Part shown: positions 36,081 through 44,851 of the stretch, piece after piece | How positions within the stretch are numbered: the first letter of the stretch is position 1 | Layout: every line of letters starts with the position of its first letter | Source of the DNA: Arthrobacter sp. PAMC25564 | Lineage (GTDB): Bacteria; Actinomycetota; Actinomycetes; Actinomycetales; Micrococcaceae | NCBI RefSeq assembly: GCF_004798705.1 | Contig: NZ_CP039290.1 | Coordinates: forward strand, 2,976,001-3,040,000 | Length of the DNA stretch: 64,000 nucleotides | Direction of reading: 5' to 3' | Translations under genes and position numbers: made by a program | The notes under the pieces: generated by a model | What the model saw: the letters and a program-made list of their open reading frames with translations, nothing else | Told to the model about the DNA's origin: nothing | Database searches by the model: none

Positions 36081-36920
36081 TCAGTGGAAGTAGGTGTCGG
36101 AGTCCAGGCGCGGCGGCGCACCGGTTTCGAGTGCATCAATCGCGGCCATGTGCTGCTGGGTCAGGGCGAAACTGAAGACGTCCAGGTTCTCCCGTTGGCG
36201 TTGGCTGTCCGCGGACTTCGGCACCGCCACGCGGCCGTGCTGCACATGCCATCGCAGGACGATCTGGGCCGGTGTCCTGCCAAGCTCCCTGGCAGGGTCG
36301 CGCACAGCCGTCTGCTCCAGGAAACTCCCGTTGCGGCCCAAAGGGCTGTAGGCGGCAGTGACTATTCCGTGCTCGCGGTGGTACGCCAGTTGGGCCGGTT
36401 GGCCGTGCTCGGGATCAACCTGTACCTGGTTCAGCGGGACCGCCAGGCCGGCCTCCTGAACGGCCTGCAGGTGCGCCGGTTTGAAGTTTGAGACACCCCA
36501 AGCCCTGATGGAGCCGTTCTCCACGAGGTCCTGCAGCCCTTCGCAGGCTTCAACGAATCGCCCCTGGGCGGGGTTGGGCCAGTCAACCAGGAACAGGTCC
36601 AGATAGTCGGTTCCGAGCCGCCGCACCGCCTGGCCGAAGGCCTCGCGCACTCCGTTCCGGCTGTGCCACCGGGTGTTGAACTTGGTGGTGAGGAACAGGT
36701 CACCGCGGTCGACGCCGCTGCGGCGGACGCCCTCCCCCACGGCGGCCTCGTTGGCGTAGTTCTCGGCCGTGTCGATGTGCCGGTAGCCGATGCCGATGGC
36801 TTGGGACACTGCCGCGGCGGCGTTCTCACCCGTCAGGGGCCAGGTGCCCAGGCCGATAAGCGGCATACGCACGTCCGGCGCGAGTTCCGCCGTCGCTAAC
36901 TCTGCAGTGGTGCCGCTCAT
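36081..36920 (-). CDS. Aldo/keto reductase
   Basis: A 279-residue AKR, slightly short. Catalytic residues: Asp/Tyr in HIDTAENYANEAAVG (about 47-61), Lys in FLTTKFNT (about 80) and the position usually His in LDLFLVDWPNP, where Asp is seen instead (VDW), a variation met in AKR subgroups that isomerise or reduce unusual substrates. Cofactor loop VPKSADSQRQREN is intact. Its ATG overlaps the stop of the TIM-barrel gene. Probably reduces or oxidises a ring carbonyl in the same catabolic route. Confidence 0.88.
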   Translation of the reverse strand: MSGTTAELATAELAPDVRMPLIGLGTWPLTGENAAAAVSQAIGIGYRHIDTAENYANEAAVGEGVRRSGVDRGDLFLTTKFNTRWHSRNGVREAFGQAVRRLGTDYLDLFLVDWPNPAQGRFVEACEGLQDLVENGSIRAWGVSNFKPAHLQAVQEAGLAVPLNQVQVDPEHGQPAQLAYHREHGIVTAAYSPLGRNGSFLEQTAVRDPARELGRTPAQIVLRWHVQHGRVAVPKSADSQRQRENLDVFSFALTQQHMAAIDALETGAPPRLDSDTYFH

Positions 36921-37786
36921 TTCGCACCTGCCCTGTCAAGAGTGCCGGTCAGCTGCGCGCTGCCTGCCTGGGCCAGCACGGCGTCAACTCCTGATTTGAG
37001 CAGACGCGCCCACCCCAGCTTGCCGAGTTCCGCCACGCGCCGGTCCGAAGGGGCCTCCACACTGACCGGAAGGCTGGCCGGAAGTGCGGCAACCGCCGCC
37101 ACGAGGCCGAACTCGCCCTCGCCGGGAACGCCCCGCTCGGATCGGGATTCAAGGACCAGCCCGTCCCGGCTGGCGGGCCGTTCCGCCGGGCCGTCGCACA
37201 ACTGCAGGAGCGGCACGAGGTCGGCGTTGGCGCGCAGCTCCTCCCACTGATCGGCCGCGCCCGGACCGTTGTAGCGGTTGAAGTGCAGGGTATCCACCAC
37301 GATCCGGCAGCCTGCCTGGCGGGCGATGTCCGCGGCCTGGGCGATCGAGGCGACGGGCTGATAGGAGATCGCCTCCAGGGTGGGGGTGATCCCGAAACCG
37401 CGGCCGTCCTCGGTCATCCGGGCCAGCGTGCCGACCAGTCGGGCGCTGTCCGGATCCGCACCGGCCACGGTGAGGGAGCTTGCCCCCAAGGCCTGGCCCG
37501 CCTCCATCATGCGCAGCCATGCTTCGCGCTGGTCGCTGCCGTCCAGCAGCAGGAATTCGATATCCCGCACGGTCACGCCCGTGTCCTCCATCCTCGACCG
37601 CGTCTCGCGCAGCATCAGTGAGCCTGGCTGGAGGTTGTAAGGCCGCTCCGCCGGTGTCACGGGGCGGACCCGGACGCCAATGAAATCGAAACCCGCCCGG
37701 GCGGCGACTTCCACCAGGTCAGGCGGCATGGTGTTCAGCAGGGACAACTGGGCCAGGCCGACGGGCCTGTGCGCGTTTTCGGTCAT
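36917..37786 (-). CDS. TIM-barrel protein (sugar phosphate isomerase/epimerase or dehydroshikimate dehydratase family)
   Basis: A 289-residue protein at ATG 37786, overlapping the small ORF upstream by ATGA and the AKR downstream by ATGA. AP_endonuc_2-type barrel features: LAQLSLLNTMPPDLVEVAARAGFDFIGVR, SLTVAGADPDSARL, ITPTLEAISYQP, CRIVVDTLHFNRYNG, PLLQLCDGPAE, VSVEAPSDRR; Glu, Asp, His and Glu of these strands would bind a metal. Family members include 3-dehydroshikimate dehydratases, which fits AroE and a shikimate-type transporter in the operon, but the sequence alone does not separate this from sugar epimerases. Confidence 0.78.
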   Translation of the reverse strand: MTENAHRPVGLAQLSLLNTMPPDLVEVAARAGFDFIGVRVRPVTPAERPYNLQPGSLMLRETRSRMEDTGVTVRDIEFLLLDGSDQREAWLRMMEAGQALGASSLTVAGADPDSARLVGTLARMTEDGRGFGITPTLEAISYQPVASIAQAADIARQAGCRIVVDTLHFNRYNGPGAADQWEELRANADLVPLLQLCDGPAERPASRDGLVLESRSERGVPGEGEFGLVAAVAALPASLPVSVEAPSDRRVAELGKLGWARLLKSGVDAVLAQAGSAQLTGTLDRAGAK

Positions 37787-37944
37787 GACTTTGCTCCGTT
37801 CAGGCTCAGTTCGTTGTTGGCGGTGGCCCCGGCCGTCAGGAGAGAGGCGATCCGCTGTGCTGCGTCATAGCGGAGAGTCTTTGGGGTGCGGCCGTTGCGG
37901 CCCAGTGTCAGGGGGCGGGCGGCGTAGCGTGTGTTCTGTTCCAT
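37783..37944 (-). CDS. Small ORF of 53 residues, translationally coupled
   Basis: ATG 37944 has AAGGAACAGTA before it (AAGGA, 6-base spacing), and the TGA overlaps the ATG of the TIM-barrel gene. The peptide starts MEQNTRYAARPLTLGRNGR and ends NNELSLNGAKS; it is basic, with no TM segment and no family that I recognise. Its good ribosome-binding site and ATGA coupling argue that it is translated. It may be a real small protein or a leader that feeds ribosomes to the next gene. Confidence 0.5.
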   Translation of the reverse strand: MEQNTRYAARPLTLGRNGRTPKTLRYDAAQRIASLLTAGATANNELSLNGAKS

Positions 37945-37953
37945 TACTGTTCC

Positions 37954-38275
37954 TTAGCCCGCAACCTGTGCGAGGGATCGTGTGTTTTCAGGCAGCCGGT
38001 CGAAGCGAACCGGAAGACCTGTACGGGACGATTCGTAAACCGCCAGCAGTATCCGCAAGGCCTTCGTCGCGTCCTGGCCGGTGATGGCCGGTTCTCCGCC
38101 GCCGCGGATACGGCCAGAAACGGCGCTGGAAGAGGACACCGAGTTTCTCGCCGGCGTCATCGCAGGCCTTCACCAGGGCGCGGAACGCCTCGAGGTGGTT
38201 GCGGGAGATGGCACCGCAGCCCACGATTCCGATGCGGAAGGTGCGGGCGGTGACAGGTGATGGGGTGATCATCAA
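37954..38275 (-). pseudogene. Gfo/Idh/MocA-type dehydrogenase, collapsed by deletions
   Basis: ATG 38275 begins a normal N terminus (RTFRIGIVGCGAISRNHLEAF, NAD Rossmann). It then jumps to ALVKACDDAGEKLGVLFQRRFWP, normally about 90 residues later, and after a change of frame to the C-terminal helix TGQDATKALRILLAVYESSRTG ending VAG. The substrate domain (about 180 residues) is gone. Two deletions and one frameshift make about a quarter of the gene remain. It must once have supplied an NAD-dependent step of the operon. Confidence 0.8.
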
Positions 38276-38339
38276 CAGGTGCCATCTTTCTGGTGCTGGT
38301 AGGAAAGTGTGGTGCGGTCCGGCAGAGGCTGGTGCGGGG

Positions 38340-39077
38340 CTAGTAGGTGGCCCGGCCGCCGGACAGGTCGAAGACGGAGCCGGTGGTGTAGGACGCCGCC
38401 GGTGAAACGATGAATTCGATGAGGGCGGCCGCTTCGTCGGGCGTCCCGAACCTGCCCATCGGGATCTTGGCGGCCTGGGCCGCCTGCTGTTCTTTCGGCA
38501 CTTCGGCGAAGAGCGGGGTCACCACATTGCCGGGGGCGAGGGCATTGACGGTGACGCCGGACAATGCGAACTCCTTGGCGAGTGACTTGACCAGGCCCAG
38601 GATCCCGGCCTTGCTGGCAGAGTAGGCGGGCATGTTGACGACGCCTTCCTTGCCCGCCGTCGAGGAGATATGGAGGAGCCGCCCATATCCTGCCTTGGCC
38701 ATCCCAGGCAGGACGGCCTGCGAGACGATGAACGCCCCTGTCAGGTTGATCTTCATGATGCGTTCGAAGTCCGCCACCGTTGTGGCGGCAGCCGGGGCCA
38801 CAGGGCCCAGGATGCCGGCGCAGTTCACCACCGCGTCGAGCCCTCCCATCTCCCGTTCAGCCTCGGAGACGGCCGCCGCAACCGATGCCGGGTCGGTGAC
38901 GTCCATAGCGAGTGAGGTGCCTGGTCCGCCCGGCCAGGTGGCCGAGGGCAGGTCCGCACCCGTCACCGCGGCGCCGGACGCCCTGAGGCGTGCCGCCGTC
39001 GCACGTCCGATGCCGCTTGCCGCCCCGATGACCAGGCAGCGGGACTCGGCGATGGTGCTCGGTGCCTGGGAATCCAT
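38340..39077 (-). CDS. Short-chain dehydrogenase/reductase (classical)
   Basis: The start is ATG 39077, 2 bp after the aroE stop; 245 residues. Cofactor motif GAASGIG (about 18-24), AMDVTDP for the adenine site, VVNCAGILG (about 80-88), catalytic Ser in LLHISSTAG and YSASK (Tyr/Lys near 149-153), then NALAPGNVVTPL. FabG-like length and arrangement. In this operon it could oxidise a ring hydroxyl of a shikimate- or quinate-like acid, complementing AroE. Confidence 0.9.
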   Translation of the reverse strand: MDSQAPSTIAESRCLVIGAASGIGRATAARLRASGAAVTGADLPSATWPGGPGTSLAMDVTDPASVAAAVSEAEREMGGLDAVVNCAGILGPVAPAAATTVADFERIMKINLTGAFIVSQAVLPGMAKAGYGRLLHISSTAGKEGVVNMPAYSASKAGILGLVKSLAKEFALSGVTVNALAPGNVVTPLFAEVPKEQQAAQAAKIPMGRFGTPDEAAALIEFIVSPAASYTTGSVFDLSGGRATY

Positions 39078-39079
39078 AG

Positions 39080-39988
39080 CTAGCTGACCGCCTGTCGGAA
39101 CGTGGCCAGCATGCGCTCGGCGTCGGCGGGGATGCCGGTGAAGAGCTCGAAGGCGGCGGCTGCCTGCCCCACCACCATGCATCCGCCGTCGAGCACGGCG
39201 CAGCCCTTGCCGCGGGCTGCCTTGATCAGTTCGGTTTCAAGCGGCCGGTAGATCACGTCCGCTACCCACAACCCGGAGTGGATCAGATCGGGATCCACGG
39301 GCATACCGGGGTGGCCTGTCATACCGATGGGTGTTGAGTTCACCAGCCCGTCGGCTTCCCGGATGCTTCCGGCAACAGCATCCGTGCGGGTCACCGAGAG
39401 CTGGCTGTCCGGGAAGTGCGGGGCCAGCCGGGTGGCCAGGGCTTCGGCTCGGGCCGGTTCGATGTCCGCGATGACCAGGTGCCGGGTTCCGGTGCTGAGC
39501 AGACCGAAGGCCACCGCCGCGCCGGCTCCTCCGGCACCGATCTGCACCACCGAGTCGGTGGCGGCGGACGGGAGACCGGCCTTGAGGCCTTCGGTGAAGC
39601 CGGTGTGGTCCGTGTTGTGGCCTACAGCCTTGCCGTCCTGAAAGGTGATGGTGTTGACGGCACCAAGGATCCGGGCTTCGGGGGAAAGCTCGTCCAGGCT
39701 GTCCTGGACCAGTTGCTTGCTCGGGTGGGTGACGTTCAGGCCGTCGAAGCCGAGATCCGCTGCGTGCCGGACCAGCGCCGCGGAGCTTTCCGCAGGTTCT
39801 CCGATCTGGTCCAGATCGATGACGCGGTAGGTGTAGGCAAGGCCCAGCCTGTCGGCTTCGGCTTCGTGCAGGCCCGGAGTGAGCGATCCGCCGATACCGG
39901 AGCCGAGCAAACCCACCACGAACCGATGGCTGGTATTGGCTTCACGCGGCCGGAATGCCCGGGTTCCCGCCAGGGTTTGCTGGCTCAT
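39080..39988 (-). CDS. aroE: Shikimate/quinate dehydrogenase, AroE family
   Basis: A 302-residue protein from ATG 39988, which overlaps the transporter stop by 4 bp. The substrate-binding half reads VGLLGSGIGGSLTPGLHEAEA and LNVTHPSKQ (catalytic Lys), with LGAVNTI and NTDHTGF (Asp); the nucleotide half has IGAGGAGAAVAFGLL and ends VVGQAAAAFELFTG. The SLTP variant of the usual SxSP motif and the catabolic neighbours indicate a catabolic QsuD/YdiB-type enzyme that converts shikimate to 3-dehydroshikimate or quinate to 3-dehydroquinate, rather than the housekeeping biosynthetic AroE. Confidence 0.88.
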   Translation of the reverse strand: MSQQTLAGTRAFRPREANTSHRFVVGLLGSGIGGSLTPGLHEAEADRLGLAYTYRVIDLDQIGEPAESSAALVRHAADLGFDGLNVTHPSKQLVQDSLDELSPEARILGAVNTITFQDGKAVGHNTDHTGFTEGLKAGLPSAATDSVVQIGAGGAGAAVAFGLLSTGTRHLVIADIEPARAEALATRLAPHFPDSQLSVTRTDAVAGSIREADGLVNSTPIGMTGHPGMPVDPDLIHSGLWVADVIYRPLETELIKAARGKGCAVLDGGCMVVGQAAAAFELFTGIPADAERMLATFRQAVS

Positions 39989-41400
39989 GCCCGTGCCTTG
40001 TCGGCAACTGCGTGGGAAGCGGCGTCGGCCGTGCTGGATTGTGGTGCTGCGGGTTCCGGGGTGACGGACGACGCCGCGTGGCGCCGCGGGTCAGATTTCT
40101 TCAGTCCCAGCAGGGCCGTCGGAGTCTTGAACGTCTCGGGTGCCAGCAGCGCTGCGACGGCGGAGATGGCGCAGGCCACGGCGGCGAACGTTGCGACCGG
40201 AACCCAGTTGGCTTTGTCGCCACCGATCAGCAGCTCGGAAATGACCGGAGCGAATCCTGCCAGCAGGAGTCCGAACATGAGGCTGATGGCCATGCCGGAG
40301 TAGCGGACCTTGACCGGGAACTGCTCCGGGAAGAATGCGGGGTAGATGGAGTTCGACCCGGTGTACGCAACGCCGATCAGAAGGATGCCGGTCACAAAGA
40401 TCAGCGGAACATTCGCCGCCGACAAGGCCGAGAAGAACACGAAGATCATCGCTATCTGCAGCACCAGACCGGTGACGAAGACGGGTTTACGCCCGATCCG
40501 GTCCGAGAGGATGCCGGCCAGCGGGCCCATGGCCACTGCGGCGAGGTTGGCCACTGCGATTACGGTCAGCATCAGCCCCTTTTCAACGCCGACCACGGAG
40601 GTGGCGTAGGACAGCGCAAAGACATTGATGATGGTGTTGATGATGGTGAACAGCGACATGGCGGTGACACGGATGACGGTAACCCAGTGGTGCCGGAACA
40701 GGGTGACAATCGGAACCTTGACCACTTCGTCCTGCGCTTTGACGTCGGCGAAGACCGGCGGCTCCTCCAGGAGCCGACGGAGCACAAAGGCGATGACGGT
40801 CACCACTGCGCTGGCGAGGAACGGGATGCGCCAGCCCCAGGCCAGCAGCTGGTCCTCGGGCATGGACGCCACCGGAATGAACACCAGCGTGGAGAGCACG
40901 ATGCCGAACATGATGCCGCTCATCGTCCAGCTCGTGTAGAAGGCGCGCTTCCTGTCCGGTGCGTGCTCGAGCGTGAGGGAGCTTGACCCCGGCGATTCGC
41001 CGCCGGCGGAGAGTCCCTGCAGGAGCCGGAGAGCCACGATGAGGATCGGCGCTGCCATTCCAATGTCGTTGTAGGTGGGCAGGCAGCCGATGAGGAACGT
41101 CGAGGAGCCCATCAGCAGGAGGGTGACCAGCAGGACCTTCTTGCGGCCGAATTTGTCGCCGAGGTGTCCGCAGATCACAGCCCCAAGCGGACGTGCGACA
41201 TAAGCAACGCCGACGGTTGCGAATGACAAGAGCATCGCGGAAGGACCGGGGGCGAAGAACAGCTTGCCGAAGATCAGCGCTGCCGCCGAGCCGAAGATGA
41301 AAAAGTCGTAGTACTCGAGTGCGCTTCCCACGAACCCTGAAACGGCTGCGATCTTCGCATTGTTCTTGGGTCGTGCTGGCGCCGATGTCGACACTGACAT
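39985..41400 (-). CDS. MHS-family MFS transporter, ShiA-like
   Basis: A 471-residue protein at ATG 41400 with AAGGGAACACA before it; 12 TM helices. The start GFVGSALEYYDFFIFGSAAALIF, the loop GHLGDKFGRKKVLL and GLSAGGESPGSSSLTLEHAPDRKRAFYTSW are the metabolite:H+ symporter pattern. ShiA (shikimate) is the model member; phthalate- and citrate-type relatives exist. First gene of the minus-strand catabolic operon, so it probably imports the substrate that AroE oxidises. Confidence 0.9.
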   Translation of the reverse strand: MSVSTSAPARPKNNAKIAAVSGFVGSALEYYDFFIFGSAAALIFGKLFFAPGPSAMLLSFATVGVAYVARPLGAVICGHLGDKFGRKKVLLVTLLLMGSSTFLIGCLPTYNDIGMAAPILIVALRLLQGLSAGGESPGSSSLTLEHAPDRKRAFYTSWTMSGIMFGIVLSTLVFIPVASMPEDQLLAWGWRIPFLASAVVTVIAFVLRRLLEEPPVFADVKAQDEVVKVPIVTLFRHHWVTVIRVTAMSLFTIINTIINVFALSYATSVVGVEKGLMLTVIAVANLAAVAMGPLAGILSDRIGRKPVFVTGLVLQIAMIFVFFSALSAANVPLIFVTGILLIGVAYTGSNSIYPAFFPEQFPVKVRYSGMAISLMFGLLLAGFAPVISELLIGGDKANWVPVATFAAVACAISAVAALLAPETFKTPTALLGLKKSDPRRHAASSVTPEPAAPQSSTADAASHAVADKARA

Positions 41401-41508
41401 TGTGTTCCCTTCAGGTAACAGGACCGTCTCGGGGCTCTTGGGGGTGGGCCAGCTGCGAAACGGTTTGCCACGTTATGCGGCTTCTCCCTCCAGTGTGGCT
41501 GCAATCAC

Positions 41509-41527
41509 TTAGTGTGTCCACGACTAA
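41509..41527. promoter_or_regulatory. LysR-type operator candidate TTAGT-N9-ACTAA
   Basis: A perfect 5+5 palindrome about 110 bp upstream of the MHS transporter start and 60 bp below the LysR stop, in an AT-rich stretch that contrasts with the coding DNA around it. A partial match (TTAGT at 42763-42767) occurs in the promoter of the divergent KstD-like gene. Binding by the neighbouring LysR protein is inferred. Confidence 0.4.
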
Positions 41528-41570
41528 AATGATCTATCACTATGCCGCAATTCGACTATATGAGGTGAGG

Positions 41571-42473
41571 TCAGTGGGGGATCTCAGGGAAGATCTCCTC
41601 GACGACGGCGAGCACGGCCGCGAGCACGGCGGAGTCATTTCCCTCGGACCACGCGATGGCGTGGTTCATGAAGTGGCGCGGCGGATCCAGGGCCACGTAT
41701 GTTGCGCCGGAGGGGATGATCCCGGCGATCCCGCTACTCATGAGGGTGACTCCCACACCGGCGGCCACGAAGGTCAGCACCATGTAGGGGTCCGACAACT
41801 CCTGGACAATGCGCGGGCGGAAGCCTGCCGCCATGCAGGATGCGAGCATCACCTCGGTCATGGAGGACGAGCCGTCCAGCGGCGGCGAGATGAAGTCATC
41901 GCCCACCAGAGCCTGCAAGGGGATGGATTTTTCCTGCGCCAGCGGATGATCCAGCGGCAGCACCGCGCCGATTTCCTCGCTGGCGACCAGCCGCGTCAGC
42001 ACCGAAGGGACAGGAGTTTCGGGAAGGCCCACGAAGGCAAGGTCCAGGGTTCCGTTAGCCACGCTGGTCAATCCGTCCGCCGTGCGCACCCGGCTGGTGA
42101 GTTCCATTTTGATGTCGGGATGACGACGGCGCACCGCACGGGTCAGCGGCGGGAGGGTCAGGTGGTTCACGGCACCGGAGAACCCGATTCTGATGTTGCC
42201 CCGGACGCCCTCAACCTCCGCCCGTGCCGCCTCGCGGGCCAGGCGCATGTCCTGGAGTACGCGGTAAGCGCGCGGCAGCAGGGCATAACCCGCCGGCGTG
42301 AGCGCCACGCTTCTGGTGTTGCGCTCAAAGAGGCGCGTCCCCAGATCCGCCTCGAGCTTCTTGATCGTCTGGCTCAGCGGGGACTGCGACGTGTGCAGGC
42401 GCAGCGCAGCACGGCCGAAGTGCAGTTCTTCGGCCACCGCAACGAACGCCTCCAGCCAACGGATTTCAGTCAT
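41571..42473 (-). CDS. LysR-family transcriptional regulator
   Basis: I prefer ATG 42473 (300 residues, MTEIRWLEAFVAVAEEL) to the upstream TTG 42494. The N-terminal winged helix-turn-helix is standard (ELHFGRAALRLHTSQSPLSQTIKKLEADLGTRLFERNTRSVALT), and the effector domain of two Rossmann-like halves follows (IRIGFSGAVNHLTLPPL, LDLAFVGLPETPV, EEIGAVLPLDHPLA). It lies between the catabolic operon and the divergent flavoprotein gene, so it probably controls both in response to the imported acid. Confidence 0.93.
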   Translation of the reverse strand: MTEIRWLEAFVAVAEELHFGRAALRLHTSQSPLSQTIKKLEADLGTRLFERNTRSVALTPAGYALLPRAYRVLQDMRLAREAARAEVEGVRGNIRIGFSGAVNHLTLPPLTRAVRRRHPDIKMELTSRVRTADGLTSVANGTLDLAFVGLPETPVPSVLTRLVASEEIGAVLPLDHPLAQEKSIPLQALVGDDFISPPLDGSSSMTEVMLASCMAAGFRPRIVQELSDPYMVLTFVAAGVGVTLMSSGIAGIIPSGATYVALDPPRHFMNHAIAWSEGNDSAVLAAVLAVVEEIFPEIPH

Positions 42474-42846
42474 GTCTTCAGAATGTACCCTCAACCTGAA
42501 CGTCGGGCGGACAGGGGGCTCTAGCTTTCAGGGATTACCCCCCGGACCAGCACAGGGAGCTTGCGCACATAGCACCGTCCTCGGACGGGGGCATCGGCGG
42601 TCCAACCACCAATGAGTCACTCGGGATTTACCTCTTCAGAAGCCAGCGGCTCCGAAACGATCTGCGGGTGCCAGGTTCCCCGTCCCGGTACGACCGCGGC
42701 ACGTCGGTCCATCGCATCAGACCCAGACTATTCTTGTTTTGCACATAATCAGTAACCTACTTAGTCATAGACGCTACATTGTATGGCGCCCATAATGAGG
42801 AGGACATACAGCACGTGACGCACACAGATGTGCGCGAAGGAGAAAC
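42474..42846 (+). promoter_or_regulatory. Upstream region of the divergent KstD-like gene
   Basis: A 373-bp gap between the LysR and flavoprotein genes. Its right part (about 42730-42800) is strikingly AT-rich (CTTGTTTTGCACATAATC, ACTTAGTCATAG, CTACATTGTATGG) and must hold the promoter; TTGTTT and CATAAT at short spacing are weak candidates. A leader with AGGAGGAC (42800-42807) and GAAGGAGAAAC just before ATG 42847 are visible. The left part shows nothing recognisable. Confidence 0.45.
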
Positions 42847-44601
42847 ATGAAAACGCCCCTGTCGGACAATTGGGATCAGGAAGTGGACCTTGTGGTGCTC
42901 GGTACCGGAGCGGCGGGGCTTTCAGCGGCGTTGACTGCCGCGGCCCTGGGCTCGGAAGTCCTGGTCCTGGAAAAAACCGAACTCCTCGGGGGAACCACCG
43001 CGTACTCGGCCGGCACTTGCTGGGTGCCAAACAACCGATTCCAGCGTGAAGACGGAATCCTGGACGATTACGACCGCGCCGCACGCTATCTGGATGCTGT
43101 GGTGGGCGACAAGGCCCCGCGTGAAGGCTGGCTCGCCTATCTGGACGCCGCGCCCAAGATGCTGGACGCGATGCATGACCTCGGCGTCACCTTCCGTCGC
43201 TCCCCTGCCGTGGTCGACTACCACTCCGAACTGCCCGAGACTGGTAAGACCGGACGCGCATTGGAACCGGACCCCTTCGACGGGCGCCTGCTGGACAAGG
43301 CCGACTTCGCCCGTGTCCGTCCGCCGGTACCGGAATTCGCCCTTCTGGGCGGGACCCTGATGTTGCGCCGTGCGGACGTGTCCGCCTTACTCAAGCTCTA
43401 CAACGGCTCACTGGCTGAGCGTGGCAAGGCCGTGGCTCTGGCTGCACAACTCGGCCTGCGGTGGGCACTTGACCGGCTCACCCGTCCGCGAGGCACACGT
43501 CTGGTGATGGGCAACGGGCTGGTGGCCCGCATGTTCCACGAATCGCGCAAGCGCGGGGTGGAATTCCTTTTCGGTGCGCAAACCACCGAACTACTTAAGG
43601 ACGGGGACCGTGTTGTCGGTGCGGTGGTTGTGCAGAACGGCAGGCGCCTGCGCATCCATTCCCGCCAAGGCGTGGTGCTCGCCGCCGGCGGCTTCGCCCA
43701 AAACGCCGAAATGCGAAAGAAGCTGCTGCCGTCCCCCACGCCGCTCTACTCGCGGGCCGGGGAAGGGGCCACCGGAGACACGCTGTCCCTGGCCAGGGAG
43801 GCCGGTGCCACGCTGGCCAAGGATAACGGGGAAAACGCACTGTGGTTCCCCAGCTCCATCGGACGGCGAAGGGACGGTTCCCGCGTGGTCTTCCCGCACA
43901 TCTGGGACCGTGCCCGTCCCGGCGTGATCGCCGTGGACTCTAACGGCTTGCGCTTCGTGGACGAATCCTGTTCCTACCACCGGTTCGTGCGGGCCATGTT
44001 CGCCTCCCCGGACGCCGCGGCGGTTCCGGCCTGGCTGGTCGTGGACTCGCGGACCTTGGCAAAGTATGGGCTGGGCATGATCACGATGCCCCACCTGCCG
44101 CGTGCGGCACTGCGGCGCTACATCAAGGACGGTTACCTCTACGAGGCTGAGACCCTCACCGGCTTGGCGGCGCAGATCGGCGTGGACGCCGCGGGCTTGG
44201 AGTCGACCGTGCAGCGCTACAACGGATTTGCCGCCACCGGCGTGGATGAGGACTTCCACAAGGGCGAGCTGCTCTTCGGCCGGGTGGCCGGGGACCCGGA
44301 CCATGGGCCGAACCCGAACATCGGGCCGCTGCAGAAGGCGCCCTTTTATGCGATGGCCGTCGTGCCCACACCGCTGGCCACCGCCTACGGGGTGCTCACC
44401 GACGGAAACGGGCAGGCACTCGATGCCCAGGGCAAACCGGTGGCCGGACTTTATGCCGCTGGAAACGACGCCGCGTCGGTCATGGGCTCGGAATACCCCG
44501 GCGCAGGCGTGCAGGTCGCCTCCGGCATGACCTTCGGCTGGCAGGCCGCCCGCCACGCGGCCGCCACAGCCCAGGCCACCACCGCCCAGGCCCGCGGCTA
44601 G
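42847..44601 (+). CDS. FAD-dependent dehydrogenase, KstD-like (second)
   Basis: A 584-residue protein with GAAGGAGAAAC before ATG 42847. GTGAAG (19-24), [22 protein letters not shown] and the C-terminal [34 protein letters not shown] give a complete FAD site of the 3-oxosteroid-1-dehydrogenase/fumarate reductase type. Comparison with 34256-36067 shows the same architecture but a different active-site pattern (SEYPGAGVQ against GHYPAGGIN), so the two probably act on different ring positions. Transcribed alone, followed by a strong hairpin. Confidence 0.88.
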   Translation: MKTPLSDNWDQEVDLVVLGTGAAGLSAALTAAALGSEVLVLEKTELLGGTTAYSAGTCWVPNNRFQREDGILDDYDRAARYLDAVVGDKAPREGWLAYLDAAPKMLDAMHDLGVTFRRSPAVVDYHSELPETGKTGRALEPDPFDGRLLDKADFARVRPPVPEFALLGGTLMLRRADVSALLKLYNGSLAERGKAVALAAQLGLRWALDRLTRPRGTRLVMGNGLVARMFHESRKRGVEFLFGAQTTELLKDGDRVVGAVVVQNGRRLRIHSRQGVVLAAGGFAQNAEMRKKLLPSPTPLYSRAGEGATGDTLSLAREAGATLAKDNGENALWFPSSIGRRRDGSRVVFPHIWDRARPGVIAVDSNGLRFVDESCSYHRFVRAMFASPDAAAVPAWLVVDSRTLAKYGLGMITMPHLPRAALRRYIKDGYLYEAETLTGLAAQIGVDAAGLESTVQRYNGFAATGVDEDFHKGELLFGRVAGDPDHGPNPNIGPLQKAPFYAMAVVPTPLATAYGVLTDGNGQALDAQGKPVAGLYAAGNDAASVMGSEYPGAGVQVASGMTFGWQAARHAAATAQATTAQARG

Positions 44602-44687
44602 TCTGGAGGAATCTACTCACGGGTAGGCAGGAGCGCCGGCAGCCTCCCCGTGCTCTGATAGCAAGCGCTTGGTTTCCCTATCAGCCC

Positions 44688-44732
44688 CAGGAACGCCCGA
44701 CGGCGGGACACTCCCGCCGTCGGGCGTTCCTG
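44688..44732. terminator. 21-bp perfect hairpin, probable bidirectional terminator
   Basis: Arms 44688-44708 and 44712-44732 are exactly complementary with a 3-base loop (CAC). The stem is very GC-rich. No T-run follows on either strand, so Rho-independent action would depend on the stem alone. It lies 87 bp after the flavoprotein stop. Confidence 0.6.
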
Positions 44733-44851
44733 ATGTGGCGGCGCTAAGGAGCAGCCTGAATTCCTTGTTGGATCGTTTGCTCCCGCAGGTTTCCTGTTCG
44801 ATCCCCTTGCCATTTCGACAAACCACCGCCGCCCACGGGTAACCTTGAGCC

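Noticed and set aside
35006..36175. 389-codon plus-strand frame opposite the KstD-like gene
   Set aside because: Complement of a gene with a full FAD-binding pattern; lacks any motif.
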